Positions 12,859 to 24,891 of a stretch of 64,000 nt of DNA are shown piece after piece; positions within the stretch are counted from its first letter, which is position 1, and each line of letters opens with the position of its first letter. The stretch lies in contig OY978527.1 in assembly GCA_963854835.1 (NCBI GenBank), forward strand, positions 17,617,584 to 17,681,583, read 5' to 3'. The position numbers and the translations under genes are program-made. The notes beneath the pieces are model-generated. The model was given only the letters and a program-made list of their open reading frames with translations, was not told the DNA's origin and made no database searches. The DNA comes from Megamerina dolium (Eukaryota; Arthropoda; Insecta; Diptera; Megamerinidae).

Positions 12859-13128
12859 TAATATGTTTATATACCTTTTAAAATTAAGTTTTATTAAAAA
12901 ATTTTTAATAAAATCTTAATAAACAATTTTGTAAAAAAATTTCAAAAATCCCGGGACTAGTAAGAATAAGATATGACATCCCTGTGTAATATGTAATCCC
13001 GGTAATATGTTTATATACATTTTAAAATTAAATTTTATTGAAAAATTTTTAATAAAATCTTAATAAACAATTTTGGAAAAAAATTTCAAAAATCCCGGGA
13101 CTAGTAAGAATAAGATATGACATCCCTG
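12859..13128. repeat. tandem duplication, period 144 bp
   Basis: Two copies of a 126-bp block (12859-12984 and 13003-13128) differ at only a few bases and are offset by exactly 144 bp. Each ends with ATCCCGGGACTAGTAAGAA and GATATGACATCCCTG. No coding frame or terminal inverted repeat is visible. Confidence 0.85.
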
Positions 13129-14432
13129 AAAATGTAATTTTGCAGAATGTCGCTTGTGTGCCCAGACAATAAAATCGATTATATTGCAACATAAATTTAT
13201 AAATATTCGTATGGATTACATACGAAAAACAGAAAAATATAGCTCTTTTCTCTTTACTTCTTCCACCACAATGGTTATAAATACAAGTAAAAAAAAAAAT
13301 TATTAATATAAACGACAACAAGAACAGCAACTGTAGCAATATGAATATAAAAAATAAATAAAAAAGACAAACAAAACAAAAAACAATGAAAACAAATGTA
13401 CTTGTCCATGCTTTGGGGCAAAAGGCCTGATCTGTGGGTTGTCACGTTAAACAACAATTTATGTGCAAACTCAACACACAGAAATATACCCCACACCGCA
13501 AATGCTTCATCACGATGCCAACTACTCGTATTTAATTGACAGCAACATGAAACAACTAACCAGCTAAAAGAACACAGTTAGTAAAACAATAAAAGTAATA
13601 CTACTAATAACAACAACAACAACAACAACAACAACGAGTAGCATTTTGAAACAAAATTGTAACAACAACAACACCAACAATGTTGGAATTGTGCACAAAA
13701 ATGTCATCCATTAAAAGTTGCAGCCCCCCATGTTGAGTTTTCAGCTATATATATATTTTTTTTTTCTTCTATTTTGATACCTAACATTTTGCGTGTATAG
13801 ATTTTGTATGCAGCTCTTTAGCTTCTTTGCCCTAACGTTATTTTAGCCACACGAAACGTATTGCAATTGCAATGTACATAAGTGGCCGGCCACTGTTGCT
13901 AAGATTTAGTCAGTCTATCTGTCAGTTTGACAGTTGCTGTTGCGGTGGTCAATGACATATAAACTCTTTGTATGTCTATAAAACTATAGTACATGGTACG
14001 TAAATATATTCATTACAGCTATTGTTGTTGTTGATATCTTGTTGTAGTCGTATTAATTCATTCATTCATTCATTTGTTCATGCATTCATTCAATTATTCA
14101 ATCGACAAAATTGTTGCTTTAATAAATGTTTGTTTGTGTTCGTTCGACTTGTTTGTTTCGTTTGTTTTTCTATTTAATAAATTATTCACCACACACTACA
14201 CACTCTACCCTATGCAATGACACACATTCGAATAATCCCAGCAAACCGAATGAATTCGGGGAGAAATCAATTTTTCATTCATTATTAGAATTTTTTGCTG
14301 GAAGAATTTGTACCAATATACTGCAGAACTCGAGTTTCTCTTCTGATTTAAACTTGTAAGAATGTTTAAAAAACACATGGGGAAAAATATGAATATAATA
14401 TGACCGTTCACTCGTAAAGCCTTAAAAAACAC
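13129..14432. other. AT-rich non-coding DNA with microsatellites
   Basis: No gene is recognised. It holds a CAA array near 13610-13637 and an ATTC array near 14055-14074. Confidence 0.5.
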
Positions 14433-14436
14433 TTAA

Positions 14437-15154
14437 GGGGGTCCACCTGTGTAAAATTTTCGAAAAATCGATTTTTTTTTCTACATTTTTCGCATCTTTA
14501 ACGAGAGCTTCTTCAGGATGAGGAAGGGGAAGTTTATGGTCCTGGTATTGCAGATTAAATGTGAGTCTATAATACAAAGTTTTGTTGTGTTTCCAAACTT
14601 TGAAAGCGTTTTTCTCGAAACCATATTTTTGAATTTTGTGGGCAGGATTAAAAAAAATCTACTTAACCGATTGACTTGAAATTTGGACAGACTCTCATTA
14701 ATACATATAACTGTAGGTACCCATGTAGCGGTTTTTCGAAATTTTTTTTTTTTTTTTTTCAATTTTACAGCAGTTTTTATATCGAAAAAAGCATGAAAAC
14801 GAATTATTGTTATAAAAACAACTGCCATTTCTTCAATTTTTAAAATTTCGTCAAAATCCTACGTCAGTACCTCAACGATATAAACAGAAATAAGATTTTT
14901 TTTTACTTTTTGCGTTTTAGATAACTGGTTCGAGCGGAATCTTGCCCACAATTTCGGTATTTCATTTTCAAGGGGTCACTTTGAACGCCCTTAATAAGTA
15001 CAAGCCTTCGGATTATTGGAAAACTTTACTATTGAAATATATAAGCATAAACCTTCAAAATAACGTAAAACATATTCTTATTTTCGAATTAGTTCTCCTA
15101 ACGAAAATTCTCGAAAAAGCGTTCGAAATACCGCGCTCACACAGGTGGACCCCC
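14437..15154. mobile_element. TTAA element E1
   Basis: The element starts GGGGGTCCACCTGTG directly after TTAA (14433-14436). It ends CACAGGTGGACCCCC at 15154, followed by TTAG (15155-15158), a one-base variant of TTAA. The 15-bp terminal repeats are perfect, and the 718-bp body has no transposase. Subterminal T-runs beside a TCGATTTT motif resemble the same zone in E3, E4 and E5. The terminal bases are G-rich at the 5' end, unlike the C-rich 5' ends usual for piggyBac, so TTAA alone does not fix the superfamily. Confidence 0.8.
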
Positions 15155-15986
15155 TTAGGGGGGCACAACTAGTTTGACCGCCTGAAAAAAGGTGATTTTT
15201 GTGAATTGTTTAAAAAAAAAAAAGTATTGCATCGAATGTTTTAAAATTATGCAGATATATTTGTGCATAAATAATGAATACAAAGTAATTTTTTCAAATG
15301 AAAATATTCGATTTTCAGCAAGTTATCCACCATCTCCTGAGTCTTCAAAAAAAAAAAAGATTTCCCACTGCTGCAGTGATTGTAGCCTTCGCAGTGCCTG
15401 AAATAAAAAAAAAAACAAAAATTTTATTAAACTAGGTTATATTTCCTATACAATGGCCCTCGATTGTAAAAAAAAATGAAATGCAACAAAATGGCGGTTT
15501 TTTGAAAAAAAAAAAATTAAAATCTTGCTGAAAAATCTGATGGTTTCTGGCCTGGCATAATTATATTTTTCATCCAATCATAAAACTGGAGGGTCATTGC
15601 AGCAAATTTGAAAAATGTAGCTTTGAGAAAAACTACTAAATAAAAGTACTGATTTCATTGTTATAAATTTTTAAACATATGTATGTACCTAGAGCTAATC
15701 TGCTATTCCAGGCCCATACAATTCATCTTCCTCTTCTTCGAAAAGCGTCTGCTGGGCTGTTGAAGCTTTTCTTCGAGCTGATCGATTCTCCTTCGAACAA
15801 TAACTCAGATACGGCCGTCAAGTAACGCGCCATTCTCAATAATGAGAAGCTGCTCTGTAGAAGGCTGTAACTCAAAAACTATTTGAGATTTTCACTTGAG
15901 ATTTTAATATGTTATTTTTAAAGGTATAAATTATGAAAAAATGCAAAAACAAAAAAAAAAAACGAAATTTTCAAAATTTCAAACTA

Positions 15987-17661
15987 CTGTGAGCGTCAAA
16001 AGAAAGTAAACACTCATATTATATTTTCTATTTCTTTTATTACTTAGTTAGCTTTGATTTACCAGAAAAAATAAGTATGCAGGATTCAGTGTAGTAATAA
16101 CTCAAGCACAATCATCAGAAAATGTAAACTTAAAACACACGGCAACATTACAAAAATCCCTTCAAAGTAAAAATGTATCAATTTTTACGCGTCAAAAAAA
16201 AGTAAACAACGGCAACACTTTCCACACTTTATTTTCTATTTCGGGGAAAAACCTAAAAAATGTTCTTTAATTTTTTTCGTTGAATGTTTATCTGCTTATA
16301 ATACGAGTTTTTAATTATTTTGTGTTCAATAAAAAGCATATCATAACCCTTAAACAAGCCATCTCACCATGGGAAAGCAAACGTCGGAAGATACCAGAAA
16401 AATCATATTAGATTTGCGGCAGAAAGGGAAATCATTGCGTGAAATTGGTGAAATTGTGGTCAGGAACCATTGCACAATAAAAAAAAATTCTGGATAAATA
16501 CGCCACCCACCATTCCGTGCAAGATTTACCAAGATCCGGACGTCCAAAGTGCCTAACCGATGTCGCAATTAGGAACGTAGTCAAAGAAGTTAAAGCTAAT
16601 CCTGAGTCAAGTGCGGTAAAATTAGCAGAAAATTTATCAAGTACCTTGGGAAAGTCAGTAAGTTCAAGTACGGTCAGAAGAGCGCTCCACAAAAATGGCC
16701 TACATAGTAGGATTCCTCGCAAGAAGCCGTACATATCTAAGGTCAATCAGAAGAAGCGTATAGATTTTGCAAAAAAATACGAAAATGTTCCACAAAGCTT
16801 TTGGGAAAACATTCTGTATACTGATGAAAGCAAATTTGAGATATTTGGAGTAAAAAAGCCGCCCAAAATATGGCGTTCCAAAAATGAGGCTTTCAAAGAG
16901 AATTGCGTCACCAACACCGTAAAGCATGGAGGAGGATCAGTCATGGTATGGGGTTGTATGGCGGCGACTGGCGTCGGCAATCTCGTTTTTATTGACTCCA
17001 CTATGGACAGATTCGGTTACTTGGACATTCTAAAAAACAATATTGCTCCAAGTGTCGAGAAATTAGACCTCCCAGCAAACTGGATCTTCCAACAGGATAA
17101 TGACCCAAAGCACACGTCCAAAGTTGTGAAGGAATGGCTTCTCTATCGGACCCCAAAAGTGCTTGATCACCCACCGCAGTCTCCGGATCTTAATCCGATA
17201 GAACATTTATTGGAGCATCTGGACAGGCAAATAAGAAAAAGGGTAATTTCATCCAAAGAAGACCTTAAGATGGCGATAAGAGAAGAATGGAGCCAAATTT
17301 CCCCAGATATTACCAAAAATCTTGTCGACTCAATGCCTAGACGGTTAATTGCAGTGCAGAAAGCCAAAGGAAAACAAACTAAATATTGAAATTAAAGAAA
17401 TTTTGTTTTTGTAGTTTTTATATCATTACTTTCTATCACATGTTTACTTTTTTTTGACGCTTGAAATTCCGTCCTTTTTCAATTGAATTGAATTTTTGTT
17501 TTTTATGTGTACCTTATTTTTTCTATTTTTATAGATTTTAACTCTAATAATGTTACTTTTGAATTCCTTATATTTACTTTTTTGTTTGTGTTAGTTATTT
17601 CGTTGTAATAAAGCCTTTAATATGAAAAGCCAAGGTGTTTACTTTTTTTTGACGCTCACAG
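15987..17661 (+). mobile_element. Tc1-B, nearly intact Tc1/mariner element
   Basis: The left end is CTGTGAGCGTCAAAAGAAAG at 15987, inverted at 17661, with TA on both sides (15985-15986 and 17662-17663). The core CGTCAAAAAAAAGTAAAC recurs inside both arms, near 16190-16208 and inverted near 17440-17458, giving the two-site IR/DR layout. The 1675-bp element sits 10 bp from the right end of E2, inside its terminal repeat. Confidence 0.93.
16369..17389 (+). pseudogene. Tc1-B transposase, single +1 frameshift
   Basis: This is a DDE transposase for cut-and-paste movement of Tc1-B. The ATG at 16369 reads MGKQTSEDTRKIIL and a helix-turn-helix (SLREIGEI). The frame then slips at a run of nine A at 16479-16487. 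Removing one A would join it to the open frame ending at 17389 and give about 339 residues, the usual Tc1 size. Next come a GRPK motif near 16535-16550, the second helix-turn-helix, TDESKF (Asp), KHGGGSVMVWGC, QQDNDPKH (Asp) and LNPIEH (Glu) with DD34E spacing, and a terminal TKY. The single defect lies in a homopolymer, so it may be a base-calling error and the gene may be intact. Confidence 0.88.
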
Positions 17662-17677
17662 TAGTTGTGCCCCTTAA

Positions 17678-19029
17678 TATTTGTATAAGAATTCATAAGA
17701 GAATATGGAAAATATTATTTTTATTGGATTCCATATTTTAAACATAGAAGAACGTTTAAAATATAAGTATTCACTCTAAAGCAGCCTCAGAAACACTCAT
17801 CATCCACGCAAAAGCATTAATAAATGTGATTCGTTCTGGATTCTAAATTTTATACTTAGGAGAATACTGAAAAAAGCATCAGAAATATTCCTAAAATATC
17901 AGTGTCATACTATATAATACTAAGTTACACTTGAAATCATTCAGAAATTTGATTCTTTTTGAATTCCATATTTAATAGCGCCTCAGAATTTAGTTGACTA
18001 GGATATGTTTTCTGTGCTCTTTGCGCAACCTAATCTAACCAACACTTTACTTTCAACATTTTCTCAAAGCAATGCTAGTTCTGCCCTTCCCCTTCTTTTC
18101 GCTTCTATAAAGTATTTTAATTAAATTACAATGACTTGACTTTTTCGAAATGTCATTTGTGCATGTGTATATTTGTGTATTTTATTTTAAAGTTGCCAAA
18201 CACACACATTGTTGTTGATTTTATTTTGCATTTTCAGTTTGTTTTTTTTTTTTTTTTTTTTTTGCTTAATTTGTAGTTGGCAATATATGGCACATGCATA
18301 CACGCAATCATATACTCGTAAAATTCATTCTTAGCGTAGAGTTGCCAAATGCAATATTGTGAATAGTTGAGTTCATGGCCGAAAAGCACAAACACATATC
18401 GTATATGCAATAGATTGCTGTTTTATTGTTATTATTGTATTTTATTATTAATGTTTTTCTTTTCCATCGAATGTTGATGTTTTTAATGGCAGCTACAGTT
18501 TTTATTTTCTTGTGGGAGTAGGAGGGGGTATTGTATTGCATATTTGGAATTTTGGACAAACAAACATCCATGAACTGGCCTAATTGTGTTTTGAAAGGAT
18601 TGAAAAAGATTTTTTGTTTTGATTTCATCATACGAACATATGCATATATGGACAGATTTAAATAGAGACAACCTTATATGATATGATTTTAGTTAAATTT
18701 TTTAATACATACATATGTTTCATAAGAATTTTTGAAATTATATATCGATTTCAAAAATGGAGGTTTCGAATATTGTGAAATTAGGTGTAACGAATTTTGT
18801 ATTTATTTTTATGTATGTAAATTTATGTTCGAAAACAATTTTTTTTTTTGCATGGTAGGTAGCGTAGTTTTTACCCGATTACACACATTTTCGGTATAAT
18901 TAGTTCGCTGATAGTACTAATGTTATGCATCCAGTTTCAGATGAATCGTTTTGTGTATGTCGCGCAAAAAATCAGAAAATCTATATTCGAAAGCATATTT
19001 TTATGTGGCAGATCCGCATAGTTTTTACA
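17678..19029. other. AT-rich non-coding DNA
   Basis: No gene is seen. A 23-base T run is at 18241-18263. Partial repeats of GATTCCATATTT-like text occur between 17725 and 17975 but do not form a clear element. Confidence 0.45.
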
Positions 19030-19270
19030 TTATTAAAGATTCGTTTCTTTCGAACGGTACCCACATGTCGGCAAGCAGTTGGCAATTCATCCGAAAGTGC
19101 CAATTTGACACGGAAAAAGTTTCGAAAAGAACTCTCTGGCAAAGCTTAGAAAAAGTGATGCCACAAGGGGTCTTCCGTTCGGAACCGGCTAAAATAAGTA
19201 GGTGCCTTCTAACACTGTCCAAAATTTAACACACACACAACACTACTGGAAGGGAAACTCGGCCAAAGAA
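19030..19270 (+). repeat. SINE fragment, head missing
   Basis: It aligns with the body of the SINE at 38.8 kb: TTTCGAACGGTACCCAC, GGCAAGCAGTTGGCAATTC, GTTCGGAACCGGCTAAAAT, then a run near CACTGTCCAAAATTTAAC and GGCCAAAGA. The tRNA-like head with its polymerase III boxes is absent. Confidence 0.8.
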
Positions 19271-21659
19271 CCGATTCAATATCTTTATATTTCCATTCGC
19301 ACAATTGGAAAACATAAATTCGAAAATACACTTTTATATGAAAAGTGGACGTACTTTTTATTCTATTATACCCATTTTCGAATTCATCTGTTTGTGTATA
19401 AAAACAAACTAATGTACCAAATTTCAGCTGAATATTTGTTTACTTTTCGTTACAAAATATTATTTCGAAGTCAGCGTTTTCTATTAAATTTGTTATATTG
19501 TATTGCATAACTGTTTTAAACTTTATTTTTTGGCGTTTGGTCTGATTTTACAACTATCAGATCTCTTTTTTTGATTTTTGTTCTTTGTTTACTATCGATT
19601 TGTCAATGAAAAGTATGAAACAACGCTACTTACAGTTTGACTCGTTGTGCATTCTTCTTCAATAAATCGCTTACGTCATTCCTTTACATGAATATTTTTA
19701 ATATATATTTTTTTTTTTTGCAGTTTGGCAGTAAAAGGTTCTAAAATCTATTTTTCGGTTGAATTTTCATAGAATCTCTAAAAAAATCAAAATTGTTAAT
19801 TGCTTTTAGCACTTTATTGAACGTTTTTTTGTATTTTATTATACAACCAACTTCACACATAACACATGTTTAATGCAAGGTTTCAAGCAGTCATTAAAGT
19901 TGCGGTATTTCATAGCTTATCTCTTAATTATCAAGCTAAAATTGTATATGTAAAATAAAAATAAAAATATTATAACGTAATAATACCGACAATACTTAAA
20001 AAAAAAAAGATGTTATAAAATCAACATTATCTCCAATATGGCGGCCATTGACGTTGCCACCATAGCTAACATAGCACGTTGGACATGGCTGTAAATTTAC
20101 ATTACCGTGGATATTATTTTTATGGAATTGCACTAATTCGCATTTAAGTATACATATTTTGCATGGTAGAGCTGTTGGCGCTGCCACCTATTTATACTGA
20201 AAGTTATGTAAACACTTTTGAGAAGTTTTTTTCTTTGACTTTTCCTTTTTATATACGAGAGTATGCATTTTTTTTTTATCATCCACTTTACTAACTTATG
20301 TTCGATTAGGGAAAAGCATTTCTCAACCAGATAGTTCTGATGCATCATTACTGTATATTTTGCAGTATTTGCGACTGTCAATGCTGTTGACAGTTGACAT
20401 ATACAAATTTTTTTTTTTTACATTATTATTTTCAATTATATGTGATATGCCCAAGGCGATATTTTCTTTTCTATCTATTATTTACCCCACCTGGCTACGG
20501 TATTTCTCAACTCAATTAGATTTTCTTCACTCTCCATGGGGGGTATAAACTATTCGTTGAATCGCATTAGCAGCAACATGTTCAATCCCACAAAACTTAT
20601 GAATAATTAATTTCGCTTTTTTTTTTTTTTTGCTTTTTGCTGCTATTATAATTATGGACTTTGCGGTTGTAGTTTATAAAAAAAGAAAGAAAAGAAAAAC
20701 TCATTTCAAAGAAAATTTTTGCAAAAACAAAATTAAATTTGTATATGCAAATTTACTACATTGCGGTGATGAATATAATTAAAATTACTCATCGGAAATC
20801 AACAACTACAAGGGTTTCCCCTAGTTCCACCATCACCTTCCATGGCATGAATGGGAACATGTTTAGAAAAAATTTTAATAAAACCACATACCGCGGAAGT
20901 AATAAATTAAATTAGTGTTGGTGTGTTGTAGACGGTAACAGAAGTAAAAGAGGATATAGGAATGTGAAAATATTACAAGCCGGTCGATCCGATCATCACA
21001 CCATCGTCATCAGCGACAAAATGATTAAGACAATTAACAATAATAATAGCAATAGCAGCAGCAGCAGCAGTAACGTCATTATTGACGGAGGAAATGAGGC
21101 AAGAATTATGTGCAGTAAAACCAAACGGTTCGAATGGAAAACATACAAAAAAATAAAATTAGAGTTTGATGCTGTCTATGGGACCCTTTAACCCATCTAT
21201 AGCAACGTGAGATATTAATTCAAGGAATTTAAACGTGGTCGTACATCTGTTTTTGATTTCAGAGTCCCACAAAACCAGAGTAGTTATATTCTATGTCGGA
21301 TGTGCACCATTACCCTCAAGTTTACTTGTACCCTCAAAAACATCCTTTTTCCGCTGTTTTAAAAATTTGATTGCAGTTATAAAGAAACCTCAAGAAATTA
21401 CGATTTCGGATACCCAACGACCCGAAATCCAAAGAATGTGACTACTCTTCTAATACATTAGACAGTCTACTTTTTTGTTGCTGTGGTGCTGTGACTACGC
21501 CCGGGCACTTCTAATGAAATCGCAAGTCGAAAATTATTTACCTGTTGTACGAACCATTGACGGTAATATTGGTTTCATCTTCAGTTTTTAAAACAAACCA
21601 CACAAAACAGCAACTATTTAAGACTTCGTTGATTTGCAGATGGTTGGCCTATAGCATTG
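19271..21659. other. AT-rich non-coding DNA
   Basis: No gene is supported. T runs lie at 19709-19720 and 20617-20630. A small frame at 20964-21191 contains AAT and AGC triplet repeats. Confidence 0.45.
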
Positions 21660-22212
21660 ATACTTGTGAATGTTGGCCACTTGATCTGTGATCCAGACCA
21701 CACCACACGCCAAACTTTGTTCAATAATTGATTCTGGACCCGTTGGATTTTTCGTAGATCTCATTGGCCACTTCGTTCCTTTAAACAACACTATATCCCG
21801 GAACTCGGATATGTTTGTTCTTGCGATGTAGTTGAGTTTTTACTTATATTCTTGGATAATTTTTGAAGTTGTAAGTGCGATTTCCAGCCCTTTTAATGCA
21901 GCTTAGCTGGCACTGTACACTTTAGTCTGTTTACCGTGTCATTTCTCTTCAAATATCCAATCCGCTTCTTTCAGTACGGCAAAAACTTTCGATTGCAAGA
22001 CCGCAGTGGCTCCGCCCATAGCAAAAAAGTGTTTTCGTACAGATGCTAGCCGGCACCTGTACCATTTCCGGTCGTGGAATCATTAGTGAAGAAAATATTT
22101 GTTAAGCCACCTAGATTCGGCTTCGTATATATCTCCATTATTTCCTTGTAGCTGATGTTGTCCTTTCTTCCAAAAGATACTCTAGATATGAGTTTATCCG
22201 TTGGGGTAAGAA
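21660..22212 (-). pseudogene. LINE RNase H domain fossil
   Basis: On the minus strand the sequence reads TPTDKLISRVSFGRKDNI, then FFTNDSTTGNGTGAG (equivalent to the F-T-D-G-S-K catalytic motif, with Asp-Gly altered to Asn-Asp). It continues with VFAVLKEADWI, then AALKGLEIALTTSKIIQEYK, and further down PTGPESIIEQ. This order matches the RNase H domain after the reverse transcriptase in I- and R1-like LINEs. Stops and shifts break the frame. The first catalytic Asp context is mutated, so it is a dead copy. Confidence 0.68.
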
Positions 22213-22414
22213 GCAACGGGAATTGAGCTCTGACATCCTCTTAAAGATTTCTCTATTCTCACTACTCCTCTGTGCCAATATCCATATGCACATAGCCGAT
22301 ACATCAGAGTATACTGAAGAGAAATGTCAATAGTATGTGTTTACTTGGACAGCTAGTTTAACAAATATCTTTGTCGATAGTTTTATTCTCTAAAAATACT
22401 CGTTACTTACGAAA

Positions 22415-22770
22415 TGAGAGAGCCACACAGAGAGAGAGGGAGAAAGAAAGTGAAATAGGATAGATAGAGAGGTAGAGAGATAAATAGAGTTAGAAAGAGA
22501 GAATATTTCCCTCCTCTCTCATTCTAAGAAGAATAGATGAAGAGATTTATATCTAATGAAGAAATGAGATAGAAAACATAGATGGAGCAAGAGCTAGAGA
22601 CAGAGGCAGGGGTAGAGAGAGAGTTGGGGAGATGGAGATGGAAATGGTTAGAGATGAGAGGAAGAGAGAAAGAGGGGGAGGCAGGGATATGGATGCAAGG
22701 TTTGATAGGGAGTGATACAAGGACTTAGGAGAGATTAAAAGGGAGAGAGAGGGAGTGAAAGTACTCACAC
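22415..22770. repeat. long purine-rich GA tract
   Basis: For about 350 bp the plus strand is mostly A and G, in irregular GAGA, AGAGAGG and GATAGAG units. The complementary CT strand gives a false Ser/Leu/Pro-rich open frame. It may form triplex DNA or bind GAGA-type factors; that is inference only. Confidence 0.8.
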
Positions 22771-23024
22771 ATGGTTTAACAGTACAAGGGAGAGCAATAA
22801 GGGGGACTCACGTATGAAAAAGTATTGTAAAGAAAGACACCAAAAAAAAGGAACAAGTAAAGAAGAAAACAACAAACACACGAATTTCACTCCATAATAA
22901 CTTCAACACTATACGCCCAAGCCAAGCCAAACCCCCATACTACAATGATATTCGCATATTTAATTTTAATTAATTCTTTAAAAGGGTTTTAATGTTCCTC
23001 ATAGGCATCCATAAATCAATAAAC

Positions 23025-23365
23025 TAAAAAAAGCACTTGTAAGCCCGAACTTCTCTTCCATTACTGGTGTGTGTGTTAAATTTTGGACAGTATTAGAGGG
23101 ATCTACTTATTTTAGCCGGTTACGAACGGCAGAACTCTTGCGACATCACTTTTTCTGAGCTTTGTCACAGAGTTGTTTTTTTTTAGAAGCTTTTTCATGG
23201 CATATTGGTACTGGCGGAAGAATTGCCAATTGCTTGCCAACAGATGGGTACCGTTCGAAAGAAAAATCTTTTCGATATTAAATTTGTTATGCTTCAGCCG
23301 GGGATTGCACCCACAAGCTACAGATGAGAAGACCAACACACTAACCACTTAGCTATGGCACCCAC
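23025..23365 (-). repeat. full-length tRNA-derived SINE
   Basis: In reverse orientation, the head CTAACCACTTAGCTATGGCA (A box) and GGGGATTGCACCC (degenerate B box) lie at the right end. The body, with GCCAATTGCTTGCCAACAG and TTTTAGCCGGTTACGAACGG, follows. Direct AATAAAC repeats at 23018-23024 and 23366-23372 are a 7-bp target duplication. The parent of this family is probably a tRNA gene. Movement would need a partner LINE. Confidence 0.87.
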
Positions 23366-23372
23366 AATAAAC

Positions 23373-24769
23373 AAATCAAACTATTATTAGATATTAAACA
23401 TATTACGTTACGTTACGTTGTGCATATGTAGATGACAATCATTAATCATTAATTGCCAGTCATTATCGGCGTCATATATCACATTAGAATACACATTACA
23501 TTTATCATCATTACGGTATAGTAATAATAATCATCATGATGATGAACAACAGTTTCTATTTATTACACAAAATCATGTATTATATATAACATACATACAT
23601 ACACCGCCAACACAATGATTCATTAAAATTGCAATTGCAAGAGTTTGCAATTTTACAATAGTTGGCGTTGTTTCGACGCCATTATGTATGTTTTATTTTT
23701 CGCTCTGTCTCCAATCCCATTATTATGGTATATTTCTCTAATTTCTATTGTTTGCTATATAATGACTACATATATTTATTTATTACACCCAACGAGCTCG
23801 TTTGCTCTGCACCATCTTGATTATTAATAAGAGTGTACACTCAAACACACCTACTCCGCCATATATGTATGTAAATATGGCGGTTGCCCGTTACTGCATT
23901 CTGCAGTCATCACATTTCACATTGTAGTTGTCGTCAGCGGCCTTGTTGTTGTTGTTGTTGTTGTTGCTGTTATTATTATTATTCACATGCATATGCAAAT
24001 ATTTTAATTGTTTTTCATTTTTGCTATTTTTATAGTTGTTGCTTTTGAGTAGTTTTTTCTTTCTTTCTCTATAATAACGGTATTGCAATTAAGTTTTTAT
24101 TGTACATCTTTTTGTATTTTGTTGTTGTTGTTGTTGTTGTTGTTGTTGCTCTCATTTGAAATTCACCGCCGCGCCTCGTCTATTTCACCACATTCTCTCT
24201 CACTAACCCAAACGATGGCAATGACACTTTAATCATACAATTTATAATTATTATTACCTTTCTGTAGTTTTTCTTCTTCTTTTACTTTTCACATTGTTGT
24301 TTATTTGTGTATTGTTTTTGCTTATTCTTCTTCTTTTTTTTTTCTAGGGTCTTCAAATATTCATATGTATACAAACTATTTATGCATGTCTATACATATT
24401 TCTTTCTTTTATTGAATATTTTATAAATTTTTTTCTTTCTTTCTTCTGTTTTAGGTAAGCATTTAAAATTTACGATAATTGTGATGTTATGCAAATAGTG
24501 TAAGTACATATTCGTACATAAGAAATGCTGATTCATAATAAATATTGAATAATAATTGAATTTCGAGACTGGGTACTACATGAATTACCACCATGAGGTC
24601 AGCCATATCGGTTGATGGTGTCTAAAATGTTAACCGTATCTTCATATTTATGATAATCTATTATCGTTTTTTAACGAGATTAGGAGGATGCATATTTTAA
24701 GCGATAAATCATTCTTCTCACTGACACCGCCACTAACTTTTTCTGTTAAATTTTTCTTCCGAACATACT
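23373..24769. other. AT-rich non-coding DNA with microsatellites
   Basis: TTG arrays lie near 23942-23967 and 24121-24149, with TTC-rich runs around 24270-24340. No gene or transposon relic is recognised. Confidence 0.5.
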
Positions 24770-24891
24770 TATGACCCCATCTTGACTCATTGCCATACAA
24801 AATAACCGAGAAAATATCTCAAAATTGACAAATAGCCCCATAACTAAACGGGAATGCCTTTAGGATGCTGAAATATATGACGAGTCACCAA
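24770..24891. repeat. satellite-like unit, left part
   Basis: The stretch CCATACAAAATAACCGAGAA ... AAAATTGACAAATAGCCCCA ... GAAATATATGACGAGTCACC matches units at 25.98, 53.1, 53.5 and 56.3 kb. It is continued at 25943 after the intervening LINE is removed. Confidence 0.65.

Larger units (their letters stand above)
15159..17673. mobile_element. TTAA element E2, interrupted by Tc1-B
   Basis: E2 begins immediately after the TTAG that ends E1, with GGGGGCACAACTAGTTTGA. The inverted partner is recovered only when Tc1-B is removed: the bases at 15977-15986 joined to 17664-17673 read TTTCAAACTA then GTTGTGCCCC, followed by TTAA (17674-17677). The element without the insert is about 840 bp. No transposase frame of its own is visible. 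It probably shared a target TTAA with E1. Confidence 0.75.

Noticed and set aside
13608..13640. CRISPR-like or other spaced repeats among CAA arrays
   Set aside because: Simple microsatellite without unique spacers in a eukaryotic sequence.
20964..21191. 75-codon frame with Asn and Ser runs, possible host exon
   Set aside because: The runs come from AAT and AGC triplet repeats; no domain, no convincing splice sites and no neighbouring exon.
22553..22768. Ser/Leu/Pro-rich frame on the minus strand
   Set aside because: It is the complement of the purine-rich GA tract and has no independent coding signal.
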